Assembly: GCA_945910975.1 (NCBI GenBank) | Contig: CAMDZY010000006.1 | Coordinates: forward strand, 1-21,836 | Direction of reading: 5' to 3' | Source of the DNA: an uncultured Clostridia bacterium | GTDB lineage: Bacteria; Bacillota; Clostridia; Oscillospirales; Oscillospiraceae | Length of the DNA stretch: 21,836 nucleotides | Notes under the pieces: model-generated | Seen by the model: the letters and a program-made list of their open reading frames with translations, nothing else | The model's database searches: none | What the model was told of the DNA's origin: nothing | Translations under genes and position numbers: made by a program | Part shown: positions 1 through 6,951 of the stretch, piece after piece | How positions within the stretch are numbered: the first letter of the stretch is position 1 | How the letters are laid out: each line of letters starts with the position of its first letter

Positions 1-627
1 GGAGATCACGCCGCCGCTGACCGCCGGGTAGAACGACCAAAACAGCGAGGCATCGGGCAAAAATGTGATGTTGAGCAAAAATTCCAGCAAAATACAAAAT
101 GCGCCCAATGCCATGACGGTGCCGCCAATCACAAACAGCCGGCCGCGCTTGAGGTAGTACATGAGCGCAGTGGCAGCGGAAAGAATCACGCCGATCCCGC
201 CTGCGACCGGGAACGCAAAGGACAAAAACCAGTGGCCGCCGGTCGCGCAATTGATATACAGCAAGAACAAAATCGTTGCGGCAAAATCGATCGGCACAAA
301 AATCACGGGGTTCGGCTTTGGAAACCAGCGGGGCAGGAAAAAAATCACGTAAAAAAGCATTACGCCGGCAATCACATAATCCGACCAAATCAGCCGTCCA
401 TTGACGCCCCAGTCCGTCCAAAGGCAGACCGCCAGTGCCAACACAAACAACATACTCAGCACAAACATCCAGCCCACGCGGCTGGCCGTGGCCTTGTGCG
501 CGCCCTCCGTTGGGTAGAGCGGTTTGCCCTCCGGCTGCGGCAGATCCGGATGAAACACGACCGTGCCACACAACGGACACGCCTTTTCACTGTCCGCCAG
601 CTCTACGCCGCATTTGATACAATACAT
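1..627 (-). CDS. Zinc-ribbon membrane protein, DUF6320-like (partial, C-terminus outside window)
   Basis: The reading frame is open from the ATG at 627 to the window edge, giving 209 codons with no stop, so the C-terminus is missing. It opens with MYCIKCG and has a second CPLCG knuckle (Cys3, Cys6, Cys17, Cys20), a classic short zinc ribbon. A hydrophilic linker of about 30 residues follows, then several hydrophobic segments starting near residues 52-70, 84-98, 108-125, 135-158 and 165-180, which indicates a polytopic membrane protein. A GGGAGG ribosome binding site precedes the ATG. The gene starts 14 nt after the stop of the hydrolase/acyltransferase gene, so the two are almost certainly one operon. 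The layout and partner match the DUF6320 family as I remember it, but this is from memory. The function is unknown; a membrane partner of the upstream enzyme is an inference. Confidence 0.8.
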   Translation of the reverse strand, partial: MYCIKCGVELADSEKACPLCGTVVFHPDLPQPEGKPLYPTEGAHKATASRVGWMFVLSMLFVLALAVCLWTDWGVNGRLIWSDYVIAGVMLFYVIFFLPRWFPKPNPVIFVPIDFAATILFLLYINCATGGHWFLSFAFPVAGGIGVILSAATALMYYLKRGRLFVIGGTVMALGAFCILLEFLLNITFLPDASLFWSFYPAVSGGVIS

Positions 628-641
628 TGCAATTCCTCCCC

Positions 642-2795
642 TCAGCGCTGATTGCTTGCCACTTTTACCGGGATGCCCTGCCGTTGCAGTTCCTTGTAAA
701 AGTGCATTTCCAAATCGGCTTGTTGAATATTTCGGATAAAATTGACGTATACCGTTCCGTTATATGTCAAAACGCCGCAATTGTGCGGTGCCTTCGCCTG
801 TGGGCCAATGATGAAATCCATCCGCTGCACATACGGCTGCATGGTCTGCGGTAGCGTCACCACGCCCAAATTCGACAGGCTCAGACAGGATTTGCGTTCG
901 CCCACCGTGTCGAACACCGCGCGCATGACCAAATTTTTCACAAACAGCGGCGTGATTTGCAGCAGGAAATTTCGTTCGTCGTTGACATTGGTGGCGATTT
1001 TTGCCTGCATCAGGTGCGGGTCGGTTTCCAGCCGCATTTTGTGGTGGATCACGGTGCAAAGCTGTTCAAAGCTGTAATCGCCCAAGCGTGTATCGATTTC
1101 CGGCGTCACATAAAGTGCAAAATTCCGCAGCGTTTGACTGGGCAGCAGCTTGCGCAGGTTCACCGGCATCAGCACCTTTACCGGCTTGCGACGGCGGCGG
1201 TTGGGCACCTTTTCGGCCTGTAGGCGAATGATGGCCATTGTCATCACGGCACACAAAAACTCCGTCACGCTGATGCCATAGCCGTGTGCCTTGTCGATCA
1301 TGGCCTGCGCCGGAAGCTCCATCGACGTCAGGTGAAGAAAGCCGTCCGGCTCCGGTGTGCCGGACAGGTGGTAGGCCGTGCTTTCCTTTCGGCTGGCCGC
1401 GACCGCGCCGGAATATCGCAAAAAGCTGTCCTCCAACTCCTCCTCACGCGGGCTTTCCAAGCGGGAAAGAACGCCGTCCGTGGGGGAAATTAAAATGTTA
1501 TATTTCTGTTCGAGGTACTCGGCCACCAGACTTTTCAGAAAAATCAGTGCGCCGGTGCCGTCCGTCAGCGCGTGGAACAGCTCCACGGCGATCCTGTTTT
1601 CATACGCGATCACGCGGAACGCACAGGTCTTCAGCTTCCGGAACGGAACGTGTACCAGCGGGTACGCATCTTCGCGCTCGATCTCCGGCGCTTTGGAGAT
1701 CTGTTCAAGGTAATACCAGAACAGTCCGCGCCGCAGGCGCACACCGATGGAGGGAAATCGCCGAACGGTGACGTCTAACGCCGATTGCAAAACCTGCACA
1801 TCCACGCCCTCTTGCAGGGTAGCGGAAACGCGAAAGAAATTGTTCCACTTGCGGCGCGCGGCGGCGGGATAAATTTTGGCGGCATTGTCCAGCCGCAGCC
1901 AGCGCAGCTTATGCTGCAAGCTGAGCGTTTTATCCAAGTGGCTGTTGATCGCGTCAAAATCCGACCGATTCTCGCGCAGATGGAACAGCACATACGCGTG
2001 CCAGCGTTCCGGCGCGACGATGAGCTTGCTTTTGCAGCCAGCCTTGCGCAGTGCGTCGTGCAGCCGGCGGGCATCGTCCAGCAAAATTTCATCGCCACCG
2101 GCAAACAGCAACGACGGCGGCATTCCGTCAAGCTCGCCGAACAGCGGCGAAACCAAAGGGTTTTCGCGGTCGGTGGTATAGCAGTCGGCGTAAAAATCCA
2201 GCAGCTCCTTGCTGAGCGTGGGGTCTACCTCGCGATTGCTCGCAAAGGTGGCGCCGGAGTTGGTCAAGTCCGTCCAGGGAGAAATGCCGATAATCGAATC
2301 CGGCATCGGCAGCTCCAGCTCGCGCAGCTTTAGACACAGCGCATAGCAAAGCCCGCCGCCGGCTGATTCGCCGCACAGCGCAATGCGGCGATAACCCTTC
2401 TGCCGCAAAAACCGGTAGGCCTCCAGCGCGTCATCCAGCGCCGCCGGGAACGGATGCTCCGGTGCAAGACGGTAGGCCGCGCAAAAAACACGCACCCCGC
2501 AGCTGTCGGCCAGCGTCGCGCCGAAGCCCTTGGCATAGTCCAAATTGCCGCAGGTATATCCGCCGCCGTGCAGGTATAAAATCACGCCCTCCCGGCGCTC
2601 ATCCTTGGGCAGGATCCATGCCCCGGCAAACTGCTGAAATTGATGCGCCTGAATCAAAACATCCCGCCGGTGAATCAGCGCCATCAGGCGTCCAAGCTGA
2701 TCTTGCCCCTTTCGGGTGGTTTCCAGCGTAAAATTGGCAGAAACGGGTTTGAGAAAATTCAGCTGCGCACGCATCCGCTTTGCCGAAAGTTCCAT
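642..2795 (-). CDS. Alpha/beta-hydrolase fused to condensation/alcohol-acetyltransferase-like domain
   Basis: A 717-residue protein with two enzyme-like halves. Residues about 60-290 form an alpha/beta-hydrolase of the hormone-sensitive-lipase type: oxyanion motif HGGG at 76-79, nucleophile elbow GESAGG with Ser144, and probable acid Asp235 and base His266 in RWHAY. Residues about 310-717 resemble the condensation/alcohol O-acetyltransferase superfamily, with HALTDG at 408-413 giving the HxxxDG signature (His408, Asp412). No signal peptide is visible, so it is probably cytoplasmic or associated with the membrane partner encoded next. The ATG at 2795 is preferred over in-frame upstream codons because AGGAGGTGG lies just upstream and the frame further upstream crosses the promoter. 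The chemistry is inferred: an esterase/acyltransferase pair acting on an acyl ester or lipid. The substrate cannot be read from the sequence. Confidence 0.87.
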   Translation of the reverse strand: MELSAKRMRAQLNFLKPVSANFTLETTRKGQDQLGRLMALIHRRDVLIQAHQFQQFAGAWILPKDERREGVILYLHGGGYTCGNLDYAKGFGATLADSCGVRVFCAAYRLAPEHPFPAALDDALEAYRFLRQKGYRRIALCGESAGGGLCYALCLKLRELELPMPDSIIGISPWTDLTNSGATFASNREVDPTLSKELLDFYADCYTTDRENPLVSPLFGELDGMPPSLLFAGGDEILLDDARRLHDALRKAGCKSKLIVAPERWHAYVLFHLRENRSDFDAINSHLDKTLSLQHKLRWLRLDNAAKIYPAAARRKWNNFFRVSATLQEGVDVQVLQSALDVTVRRFPSIGVRLRRGLFWYYLEQISKAPEIEREDAYPLVHVPFRKLKTCAFRVIAYENRIAVELFHALTDGTGALIFLKSLVAEYLEQKYNILISPTDGVLSRLESPREEELEDSFLRYSGAVAASRKESTAYHLSGTPEPDGFLHLTSMELPAQAMIDKAHGYGISVTEFLCAVMTMAIIRLQAEKVPNRRRRKPVKVLMPVNLRKLLPSQTLRNFALYVTPEIDTRLGDYSFEQLCTVIHHKMRLETDPHLMQAKIATNVNDERNFLLQITPLFVKNLVMRAVFDTVGERKSCLSLSNLGVVTLPQTMQPYVQRMDFIIGPQAKAPHNCGVLTYNGTVYVNFIRNIQQADLEMHFYKELQRQGIPVKVASNQR

Positions 2796-2822
2796 ACAAC
2801 CACCTCCTGTTTCAATGCTCCT

Positions 2823-2851
2823 ATTATAACGTAAATAGCTGACAGCGTCAA
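2823..2851 (-). promoter_or_regulatory. Sigma-A-type promoter for the hydrolase/DUF6320 operon
   Basis: On the minus strand, -35 TTGACG (2846-2851) and -10 TATAAT (2823-2828) are separated by 17 nt, a near-consensus vegetative promoter. It lies about 28 nt upstream of the start codon at 2795. Confidence 0.85.
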
Positions 2852-2877
2852 CAAAAACCTGCGGCATTTGCCGCAGG
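2852..2877 (-). terminator. Rho-independent terminator of the cbiMQO operon
   Basis: Read on the minus strand, CCTGCGGC pairs with GCCGCAGG around a 4-nt loop (2858-2877) and is followed directly by TTTTTGTT. It lies downstream of cbiO and ends where the next -35 box begins. Confidence 0.8.
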
Positions 2878-2882
2878 CCGGG

Positions 2883-2909
2883 CTGTCGAAAAACTTCGTT
2901 TTTCGACAG
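2883..2909. repeat. 12-bp perfect inverted repeat with 3-nt loop
   Basis: CTGTCGAAAAAC and GTTTTTCGACAG pair perfectly around TTC. The hairpin lies between cbiO and its U-tract terminator. It has no long T-run of its own, so it is either an accessory RNA hairpin or one copy of a dispersed palindromic repeat. Confidence 0.75.
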
Positions 2910-3011
2910 AGTTCTTCCTCGCGAAAAAGCCCTGCCGGTGGAACCGGTTGCTTTTGATGCTTTCTATGCAGGACAACCCCTCCACGGCATGGGTATCTGC
3001 GCAAATTCCTG

Positions 3012-3734
3012 CTATTTTGGCGGCTCGGTCAGGCAGAAGGGCAGCTCCAAATCGTTGGCCTCCAAAAGCGCCTTGTCGCGCAGGATTTCCTTGGCTTTGC
3101 CGTCTGCGACGACCTGTCCGTGGCTGAGCAAAATTACGCGGTCGCAGGTTTCCAGCACCAAATCCAAATCGTGCGAGGCAATCAGCTTGGTCACGTGCAT
3201 CGCATTGAGCGTGTGAATCAGGCGGCGGCGGTTTTTGGGGTCGAGCGCAGTGGACGGTTCGTCCATCAGCATGGCCTTCGGCTCCATGGTCAAAATGGTT
3301 GCAATCGCCGCCAGTCGCTTTTCGCCGCCGGAAAGGCTGTGGTTGTGGCGGTGCTTCAGGTGGGAAATGCCGAGCTGCTGCAAAACTGCATCCGCCCTTT
3401 CCTCCGCCTGTGCGCGCGGAACGCCATAGTTGATGGGGCCAAAAATCATGTCCTCCAACACCGTCGGCATGAACAGTTGATTGTCGGAATCCTGCAAAAC
3501 ATAGCCCAATGCCTGTCGGACAGTGGGCAAATTTTTGGGCTGGACAACGACGCCATCCACAGTGATCGTTCCGTCGCAGGTCAAAAGACCCAAGGCCGTC
3601 TTCATCAGGGTCGATTTTCCCGCGCCGTTGGCGCCGATCAACCCTACGCGTTCGCCCGCATCAACAAAAAAGCTGACATCCTGCAAAACTGGCGCGTCCC
3701 GGTAGGAAAAGCTGACGTGTTCAAATTGAAGCAT
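3012..3734 (-). CDS. cbiO: Energy-coupling factor ATPase for cobalt/nickel uptake
   Basis: A 240-residue ABC ATPase that powers metal import by the ECF complex; it works on the cytoplasmic face with CbiQ and CbiM. All nucleotide-binding elements are visible: Walker A GANGAGKST (34-42), Q-loop in VLQDSDNQLF (near 79-88), signature LSGGE (134-138), Walker B AMLMDEP (154-160) and switch His187 in ASHD. The DNQLF/FGP pattern is typical of ECF/CbiO ATPases. An ATG at 3734 is chosen because GAGGTG (3741-3746) lies 6 nt upstream; the alternatives at 3740 and 3752 overlap or precede that site. The ribosome binding site overlaps the cbiQ stop, implying translational coupling. A single ATPase gene is present, so the ATPase is presumably a homodimer. 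Confidence 0.93.
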   Translation of the reverse strand: MLQFEHVSFSYRDAPVLQDVSFFVDAGERVGLIGANGAGKSTLMKTALGLLTCDGTITVDGVVVQPKNLPTVRQALGYVLQDSDNQLFMPTVLEDMIFGPINYGVPRAQAEERADAVLQQLGISHLKHRHNHSLSGGEKRLAAIATILTMEPKAMLMDEPSTALDPKNRRRLIHTLNAMHVTKLIASHDLDLVLETCDRVILLSHGQVVADGKAKEILRDKALLEANDLELPFCLTEPPK

Positions 3735-3740
3735 ACCCAT

Positions 3741-3746
3741 CACCTC
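3741..3746 (-). promoter_or_regulatory. Ribosome binding site that sets the cbiO start
   Basis: GAGGTG on the minus strand, 6 nt before the ATG at 3734. It overlaps the cbiQ TGA (3745-3747). It rules out the ATG at 3740, which would have no spacing. Confidence 0.7.
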
Positions 3747-4545
3747 ATGCAAAAAGTGTTCCCAGCAGCGCCGGAAGGTTCACCAGTCGCGCAAGCGCGA
3801 ACAATGCGGCCCATCCCAACGCATACAGCCACGAATAGCGCGCGCCCTTTTCCCCTGCTGCGTAATAAAACTCGCCATGGAAACCGCGCAGCTCCATGCT
3901 CTCATACAGCGCGGTCGCTCTGTCCATGCTCCGCAACAAAAGCTGCCCCAAAAACGAGCCCCAAGCGGAAATGTGGATGCCCTTTTGCCCCGGTGCGCGA
4001 AGATGGTAGGCCTGTGTCATGACGGAAACCTCCTCCAGCAGAACGGAAACATACCGGAACGTCAAAAGCAGCAAGGAGGTCAAGATTTTGGGGCAATGGA
4101 TGCGGCGCAGAACGGCGCAAATCGACTCGATAGATGTAGTTGCAATCAGCAAAAACGACGCCATCAGGCAAAAAACGCCCTTCATCATCAGCGTCAGCAT
4201 GGATATCACGCCGCCGCTGACGCCCACGCCGCCAATTGTCAGAATAATTTGCTTGTCAAAAAACGGATTCAGCAACCCCACTGCGCACACCAGTGGCATC
4301 ACCACCCGCAGCTTGTAAAAACAGGTTCGCACCGGGATCAGCGCGAATTGATAGCCGATGACGGGGTAGAGCACCATCACAAACAGGCCGAAAATATCGT
4401 ATTTAGAAAAGGAAACAACGGTCACGATATACAAAATCGTCACCAGCAGCTTGCTGCCTGCGCCAATGCGGTGGATCAGTGACGATTTTGCCGCCAGCTC
4501 ATCCATAGCCTGCAATTCCTGACACGCGCGTTCCGCCTGATTCAT
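3745..4545 (-). CDS. cbiQ: Energy-coupling factor transmembrane protein for cobalt/nickel uptake
   Basis: A 266-residue membrane protein with hydrophobic segments near residues 33-45, 52-70, 82-93, 102-137 and 240-262. It has the two coupling-helix motifs typical of EcfT/CbiQ, here HLRAPG (181-186) and ELRGF (218-222), where arginines contact the ATPases. Its role is to transmit ATPase movement to the substrate-binding CbiM in the cytoplasmic membrane. The ATG at 4545 is preceded by AAAGGAGGG. It lies between cbiM and cbiO on the same strand, the usual arrangement for a cobalt importer. Its motifs and position fit the family well; whether the complex prefers cobalt or nickel cannot be decided from this subunit. 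Confidence 0.9.
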   Translation of the reverse strand: MNQAERACQELQAMDELAAKSSLIHRIGAGSKLLVTILYIVTVVSFSKYDIFGLFVMVLYPVIGYQFALIPVRTCFYKLRVVMPLVCAVGLLNPFFDKQIILTIGGVGVSGGVISMLTLMMKGVFCLMASFLLIATTSIESICAVLRRIHCPKILTSLLLLTFRYVSVLLEEVSVMTQAYHLRAPGQKGIHISAWGSFLGQLLLRSMDRATALYESMELRGFHGEFYYAAGEKGARYSWLYALGWAALFALARLVNLPALLGTLFA

Positions 4546-4571
4546 GATGATCCCTCCTTTACATGACGACG

Positions 4572-4600
4572 GCGGTAAATTCCATTTTGGAATTTACCGC
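4572..4600. repeat. 12-bp perfect stem-loop between cbiM and cbiQ
   Basis: GCGGTAAATTCC (4572-4583) and GGAATTTACCGC (4589-4600) pair perfectly around a 5-nt A/T loop. Neither strand has a T-run directly after it, so it is not a standard terminator. It lies in the 78-nt gap inside the cbi operon. Confidence 0.75.
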
Positions 4601-4623
4601 AGCGTAATATTGAAATTCGTTTC

Positions 4624-5685
4624 TTACTTTGCCTTTTTCTTGCGATAGATGCCGCCGACCGTGCAAACCGCACCGGCCACCACAGCAACCATCAACGCAC
4701 CGACCAGGCCGGAAACCGTGGTTCCCGCCGGGTTTTCCTCGTCGCCGGAGAACGCATAGTCGGGCAGGAAGGCTGTTTTTTCCTGAATGGATGCCGCCGC
4801 ATCGGCCGCACCGCTGCTCTTGCCGTAATTTTCCTCGTCCAGACCCATGTTGGCATTGTAGCCTGCATCCTCATTGCCGAACAGCGCCCATTCCAGACCA
4901 TCGGGATTGCCGCTGGCCAGCAAAGACAGGCCGCCGCCGATGATGGCTGCCACCACAGCCAGAATAACGACCGTGGTTTTCAGCGAGTACTTGCCCTTTT
5001 CGGCATTGGCCTCGCGCACCAGCTCCGGCCGTGCTTCATAGACAAACAGCAAAACTGCGCCGGTGATCAAGCCTTCCACCAGACCGATTGCCAGATGGAT
5101 CGGCTGCATCAGGCCGACAAATGCGCCAAAGGGCAGGTCGGAGATGCCGGACAGGGAGGTTTCCAGCACGACGGAGAATGCGCCCAGCTGAAGCGTCAGC
5201 ACGCAGCCGACAATGGAGGACACAATAATTCTCACGCGGGCGCCACCCTTGGAAGTACCACCCAAACGGCTGTGCATAATGGGGCGATAAATCAGGAAAT
5301 AGCCCACGAAGCAGCCATAAAATGCCATGTTCCAAATATTTGCGCCAAGTGCCATCAAGCCGCCGTCCGCGAAGAACAGGCACTGGATGGCAAGCACGAC
5401 GATCATCGACAAAAAGCCCGCAAACGGCCCCAACAGCGCCGACAGCATCATGCCGCCGCACAGGTGCCCGGACGAGCCGGTGCCGGGAATGGTATAGTTG
5501 ATCATCTGACCGGCAAACACCAGCGCCGCCATGACTGCCATAACGGGCAGGCGCTTGGAGATCGGCTGTTTTTGCAATTTCTCTTCTTTTCTCAGCTTGA
5601 CGATGCTAACAGTCGCCACTGCTGCGGATACCACATACATAGTCGCCGCTACGCCGGGTGCAAGCAGCGCATCTGCCATATGCAT
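4624..5685 (-). CDS. cbiM: Cobalt/nickel ECF substrate-binding permease (CbiM with C-terminal CbiN/PDGLE-like part)
   Basis: A 353-residue membrane protein. The N-terminus MHMADALL matches the CbiM/NikM family, in which the first residues, including His2, coordinate the metal; this favours the ATG at 5685 over the in-frame codon at 5727. A further family motif, GTGSSGHLCGG (68-78, His74), is present, with several membrane segments through about residue 217. A second module begins with a membrane helix at 236-257, then the PDGLEWA motif (261-267) typical of CbiN or PDGLE domains, an acidic extracellular stretch, and a final helix (about 324-346) ending in RKKKAK. This makes it a CbiM-CbiN-like fusion, consistent with no separate cbiN here. 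AGAGGG precedes the start. It is first in the operon cbiM-cbiQ-cbiO. Confidence 0.92.
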   Translation of the reverse strand: MHMADALLAPGVAATMYVVSAAVATVSIVKLRKEEKLQKQPISKRLPVMAVMAALVFAGQMINYTIPGTGSSGHLCGGMMLSALLGPFAGFLSMIVVLAIQCLFFADGGLMALGANIWNMAFYGCFVGYFLIYRPIMHSRLGGTSKGGARVRIIVSSIVGCVLTLQLGAFSVVLETSLSGISDLPFGAFVGLMQPIHLAIGLVEGLITGAVLLFVYEARPELVREANAEKGKYSLKTTVVILAVVAAIIGGGLSLLASGNPDGLEWALFGNEDAGYNANMGLDEENYGKSSGAADAAASIQEKTAFLPDYAFSGDEENPAGTTVSGLVGALMVAVVAGAVCTVGGIYRKKKAK

Positions 5686-5747
5686 AAAAAATCCCTCTTT
5701 CTTATGTGGAATACGGATGCCGTACATCGACCGCTCCTAGTGTCCCC

Positions 5748-5776
5748 ATTATATCCGCCGCAATTCCCATCCGCAA
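5748..5776 (-). promoter_or_regulatory. Promoter of the cbiMQO operon
   Basis: On the minus strand, TTGCGG (5771-5776) and a perfect TATAAT (5748-5753) are 17 nt apart. The predicted leader is about 55 nt, too short for a cobalamin riboswitch. The leader contains only a small TACGG-CAT-CCGTA hairpin. Confidence 0.7.
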
Positions 5777-5777
5777 G

Positions 5778-5789
5778 CCCCCTAGGGGG
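5778..5789. promoter_or_regulatory. G-tract palindrome, candidate metal-sensor operator
   Basis: CCCCCTAGGGGG is a perfect 12-bp palindrome one base upstream of the cbiM -35 box. C/G-tract inverted repeats of this kind are typical of CsoR/RcnR-family metal-sensor operators. No such regulator is encoded in the window, so the assignment is inference. It is followed on the plus strand by TTGTTTTTTT, but no plus-strand gene ends here, so a terminator role is unlikely. Confidence 0.45.
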
Positions 5790-5859
5790 TTGTTTTTTTG
5801 AAAAAGGGTTCTTTTTTTCATGCCCAAACCATAAACTGCCGGTATAAGGGGGTAGCAAT

Positions 5860-6888
5860 ATGCACACAAGACATTCCTTTCAGCGTCTGAACCGGTGGAT
5901 TTTGGTCGGTGCGGTGCTGCTGCGGCTCATCACGGAGCCGGGCATTTTTACACCCGGTCTGCGCGCGCTGCATAAGCTGCGCGAAAACGCCACATTTGCG
6001 CGTGCCATGCTGTATTTGGAGTTCGGCTGCGGCAGCGATTATCCCACCGCAGCCCCGGAACCGGGTCAACTCACGGTAAAACGTCCCGCCGAACCACAGC
6101 CGGAGGCAGTCGCCGTTCTTGCACCCGTCAAACCTGCGCAGCCGCTCGTTTTTACGGCGCGCGACGCTGAGAGCCTTCACATTGCCGGCTCTTGTTCCTA
6201 CACCGTGGACAAGTCGGAGCTGCTGAATCGGCCGCTTGCCGGGGATTTTTCCGGTTCGGGGCCGAAAATTCTGATTGTCCACACGCACGCCAGCGAAGCC
6301 TACGCAGACAGCGGTGCCGAGGATTTCCACACCGACGACACCGATTACAATGTGGTACGCGTGGGGACAGAGATTGCACAGGTGTTTGAGGAAAACGACA
6401 TTGAAGTGCTGCATGACACGTCCATCAACGACGCCGCCGGCTACAATGACGCCTACTCGCGCATGGCCGATACCATCGCCGGATATTTGGAGCAATATCC
6501 GTCCATTCAAATGGTGCTGGACGTTCACCGCGATGCCTACGAAGCGCCGGACGGCTCCGCCGGCGGCAATGTTGTGACGGTAGACGGCGAAGAAAGCGCG
6601 CAGGTCATGCTGGTAATGGGCACCGATGAGGGCGGGCAGTATCATCCCAACTGGCAGGACAACCTCTCCTGCGCACTCAAAACGCAGGCCGTACTTCAGC
6701 GTGATTACCCCGAACTCTGCCGTGACCTGATTTTGCGCTGCTCCCGCTACAATCAAAACCAAACGCCCTGCTCGATGCTGGTAGAGGTCGGTGCCAGCGG
6801 CAACACGCTCCCGCAGGCACTGACCGCCGCAAGGTACTTTGCCGCTGCCGTCTGCAAGGTCATCCAAAACGAAAGCAGCGAGCAATAG
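5860..6888 (+). CDS. spoIIP: Stage II sporulation protein P, peptidoglycan hydrolase
   Basis: A 342-residue protein recognisable as SpoIIP, the amidase/endopeptidase that with SpoIID and SpoIIM thins septal peptidoglycan and drives engulfment of the forespore. An N-terminal hydrophobic helix (about 13-24) would anchor it in the mother-cell membrane with the enzyme outside. A Pro/Ala-rich linker (about 62-95) leads to the catalytic domain, with HTHASEAY (141-148), DYNVVRVG (162-169), LDVHRD (220-225), HPNWQDNL (262-269) and VEVGASGNTL (308-317). The His/Glu residues in these blocks fit the family's zinc site. The ATG at 5860 follows AAGGGGGT. A CATAAACT at 5830-5837 resembles a sigma-E -10 box, but no convincing -35 was seen. 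It is divergent from cbiM and convergent with the next gene. Confidence 0.93.
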   Translation: MHTRHSFQRLNRWILVGAVLLRLITEPGIFTPGLRALHKLRENATFARAMLYLEFGCGSDYPTAAPEPGQLTVKRPAEPQPEAVAVLAPVKPAQPLVFTARDAESLHIAGSCSYTVDKSELLNRPLAGDFSGSGPKILIVHTHASEAYADSGAEDFHTDDTDYNVVRVGTEIAQVFEENDIEVLHDTSINDAAGYNDAYSRMADTIAGYLEQYPSIQMVLDVHRDAYEAPDGSAGGNVVTVDGEESAQVMLVMGTDEGGQYHPNWQDNLSCALKTQAVLQRDYPELCRDLILRCSRYNQNQTPCSMLVEVGASGNTLPQALTAARYFAAAVCKVIQNESSEQ

Positions 6889-6902
6889 CGCCGATGCCGC
6901 AA

Positions 6903-6943
6903 AAAACCGTGCCGGGAATCGGATCTGTTCCCGGCACGGTTTT
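6903..6943. terminator. Bidirectional terminator between convergent genes
   Basis: A 16-bp perfect stem (6903-6918 with 6928-6943) around a 9-nt loop, with A-run and T-run flanks that give U-tracts in both directions. It serves spoIIP on the plus strand and the zinc-ribbon gene ending at 6952 on the minus strand. Confidence 0.9.
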
Positions 6944-6951
6944 GTTATGAA

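Noticed and set aside
1..22. Near-identical sequence at 1-22 and 4200-4221
   Set aside because: Both encode a short SGGVIS stretch in unrelated membrane proteins. The match is short and consistent with chance plus shared codon bias.
3120..4022. Open reading frame of 300 codons on the plus strand
   Set aside because: It is antisense to cbiO and the end of cbiQ, both clearly real, and has no family features.
5778..5800. Plus-strand terminator from the G-tract palindrome plus T-run
   Set aside because: No plus-strand gene ends upstream; the nearest plus-strand gene starts after it. An operator role fits the position better.
5686..5859. Cobalamin or NiCo riboswitch upstream of cbiM
   Set aside because: The predicted leader is only about 55 nt and I see no B12-box or NiCo core. 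The visible promoter leaves no room for an aptamer.
5818..6885. Open reading frame of 355 codons on the minus strand
   Set aside because: It is antisense to spoIIP, whose conserved motifs are unmistakable. The frame is a by-product of GC-rich codons.
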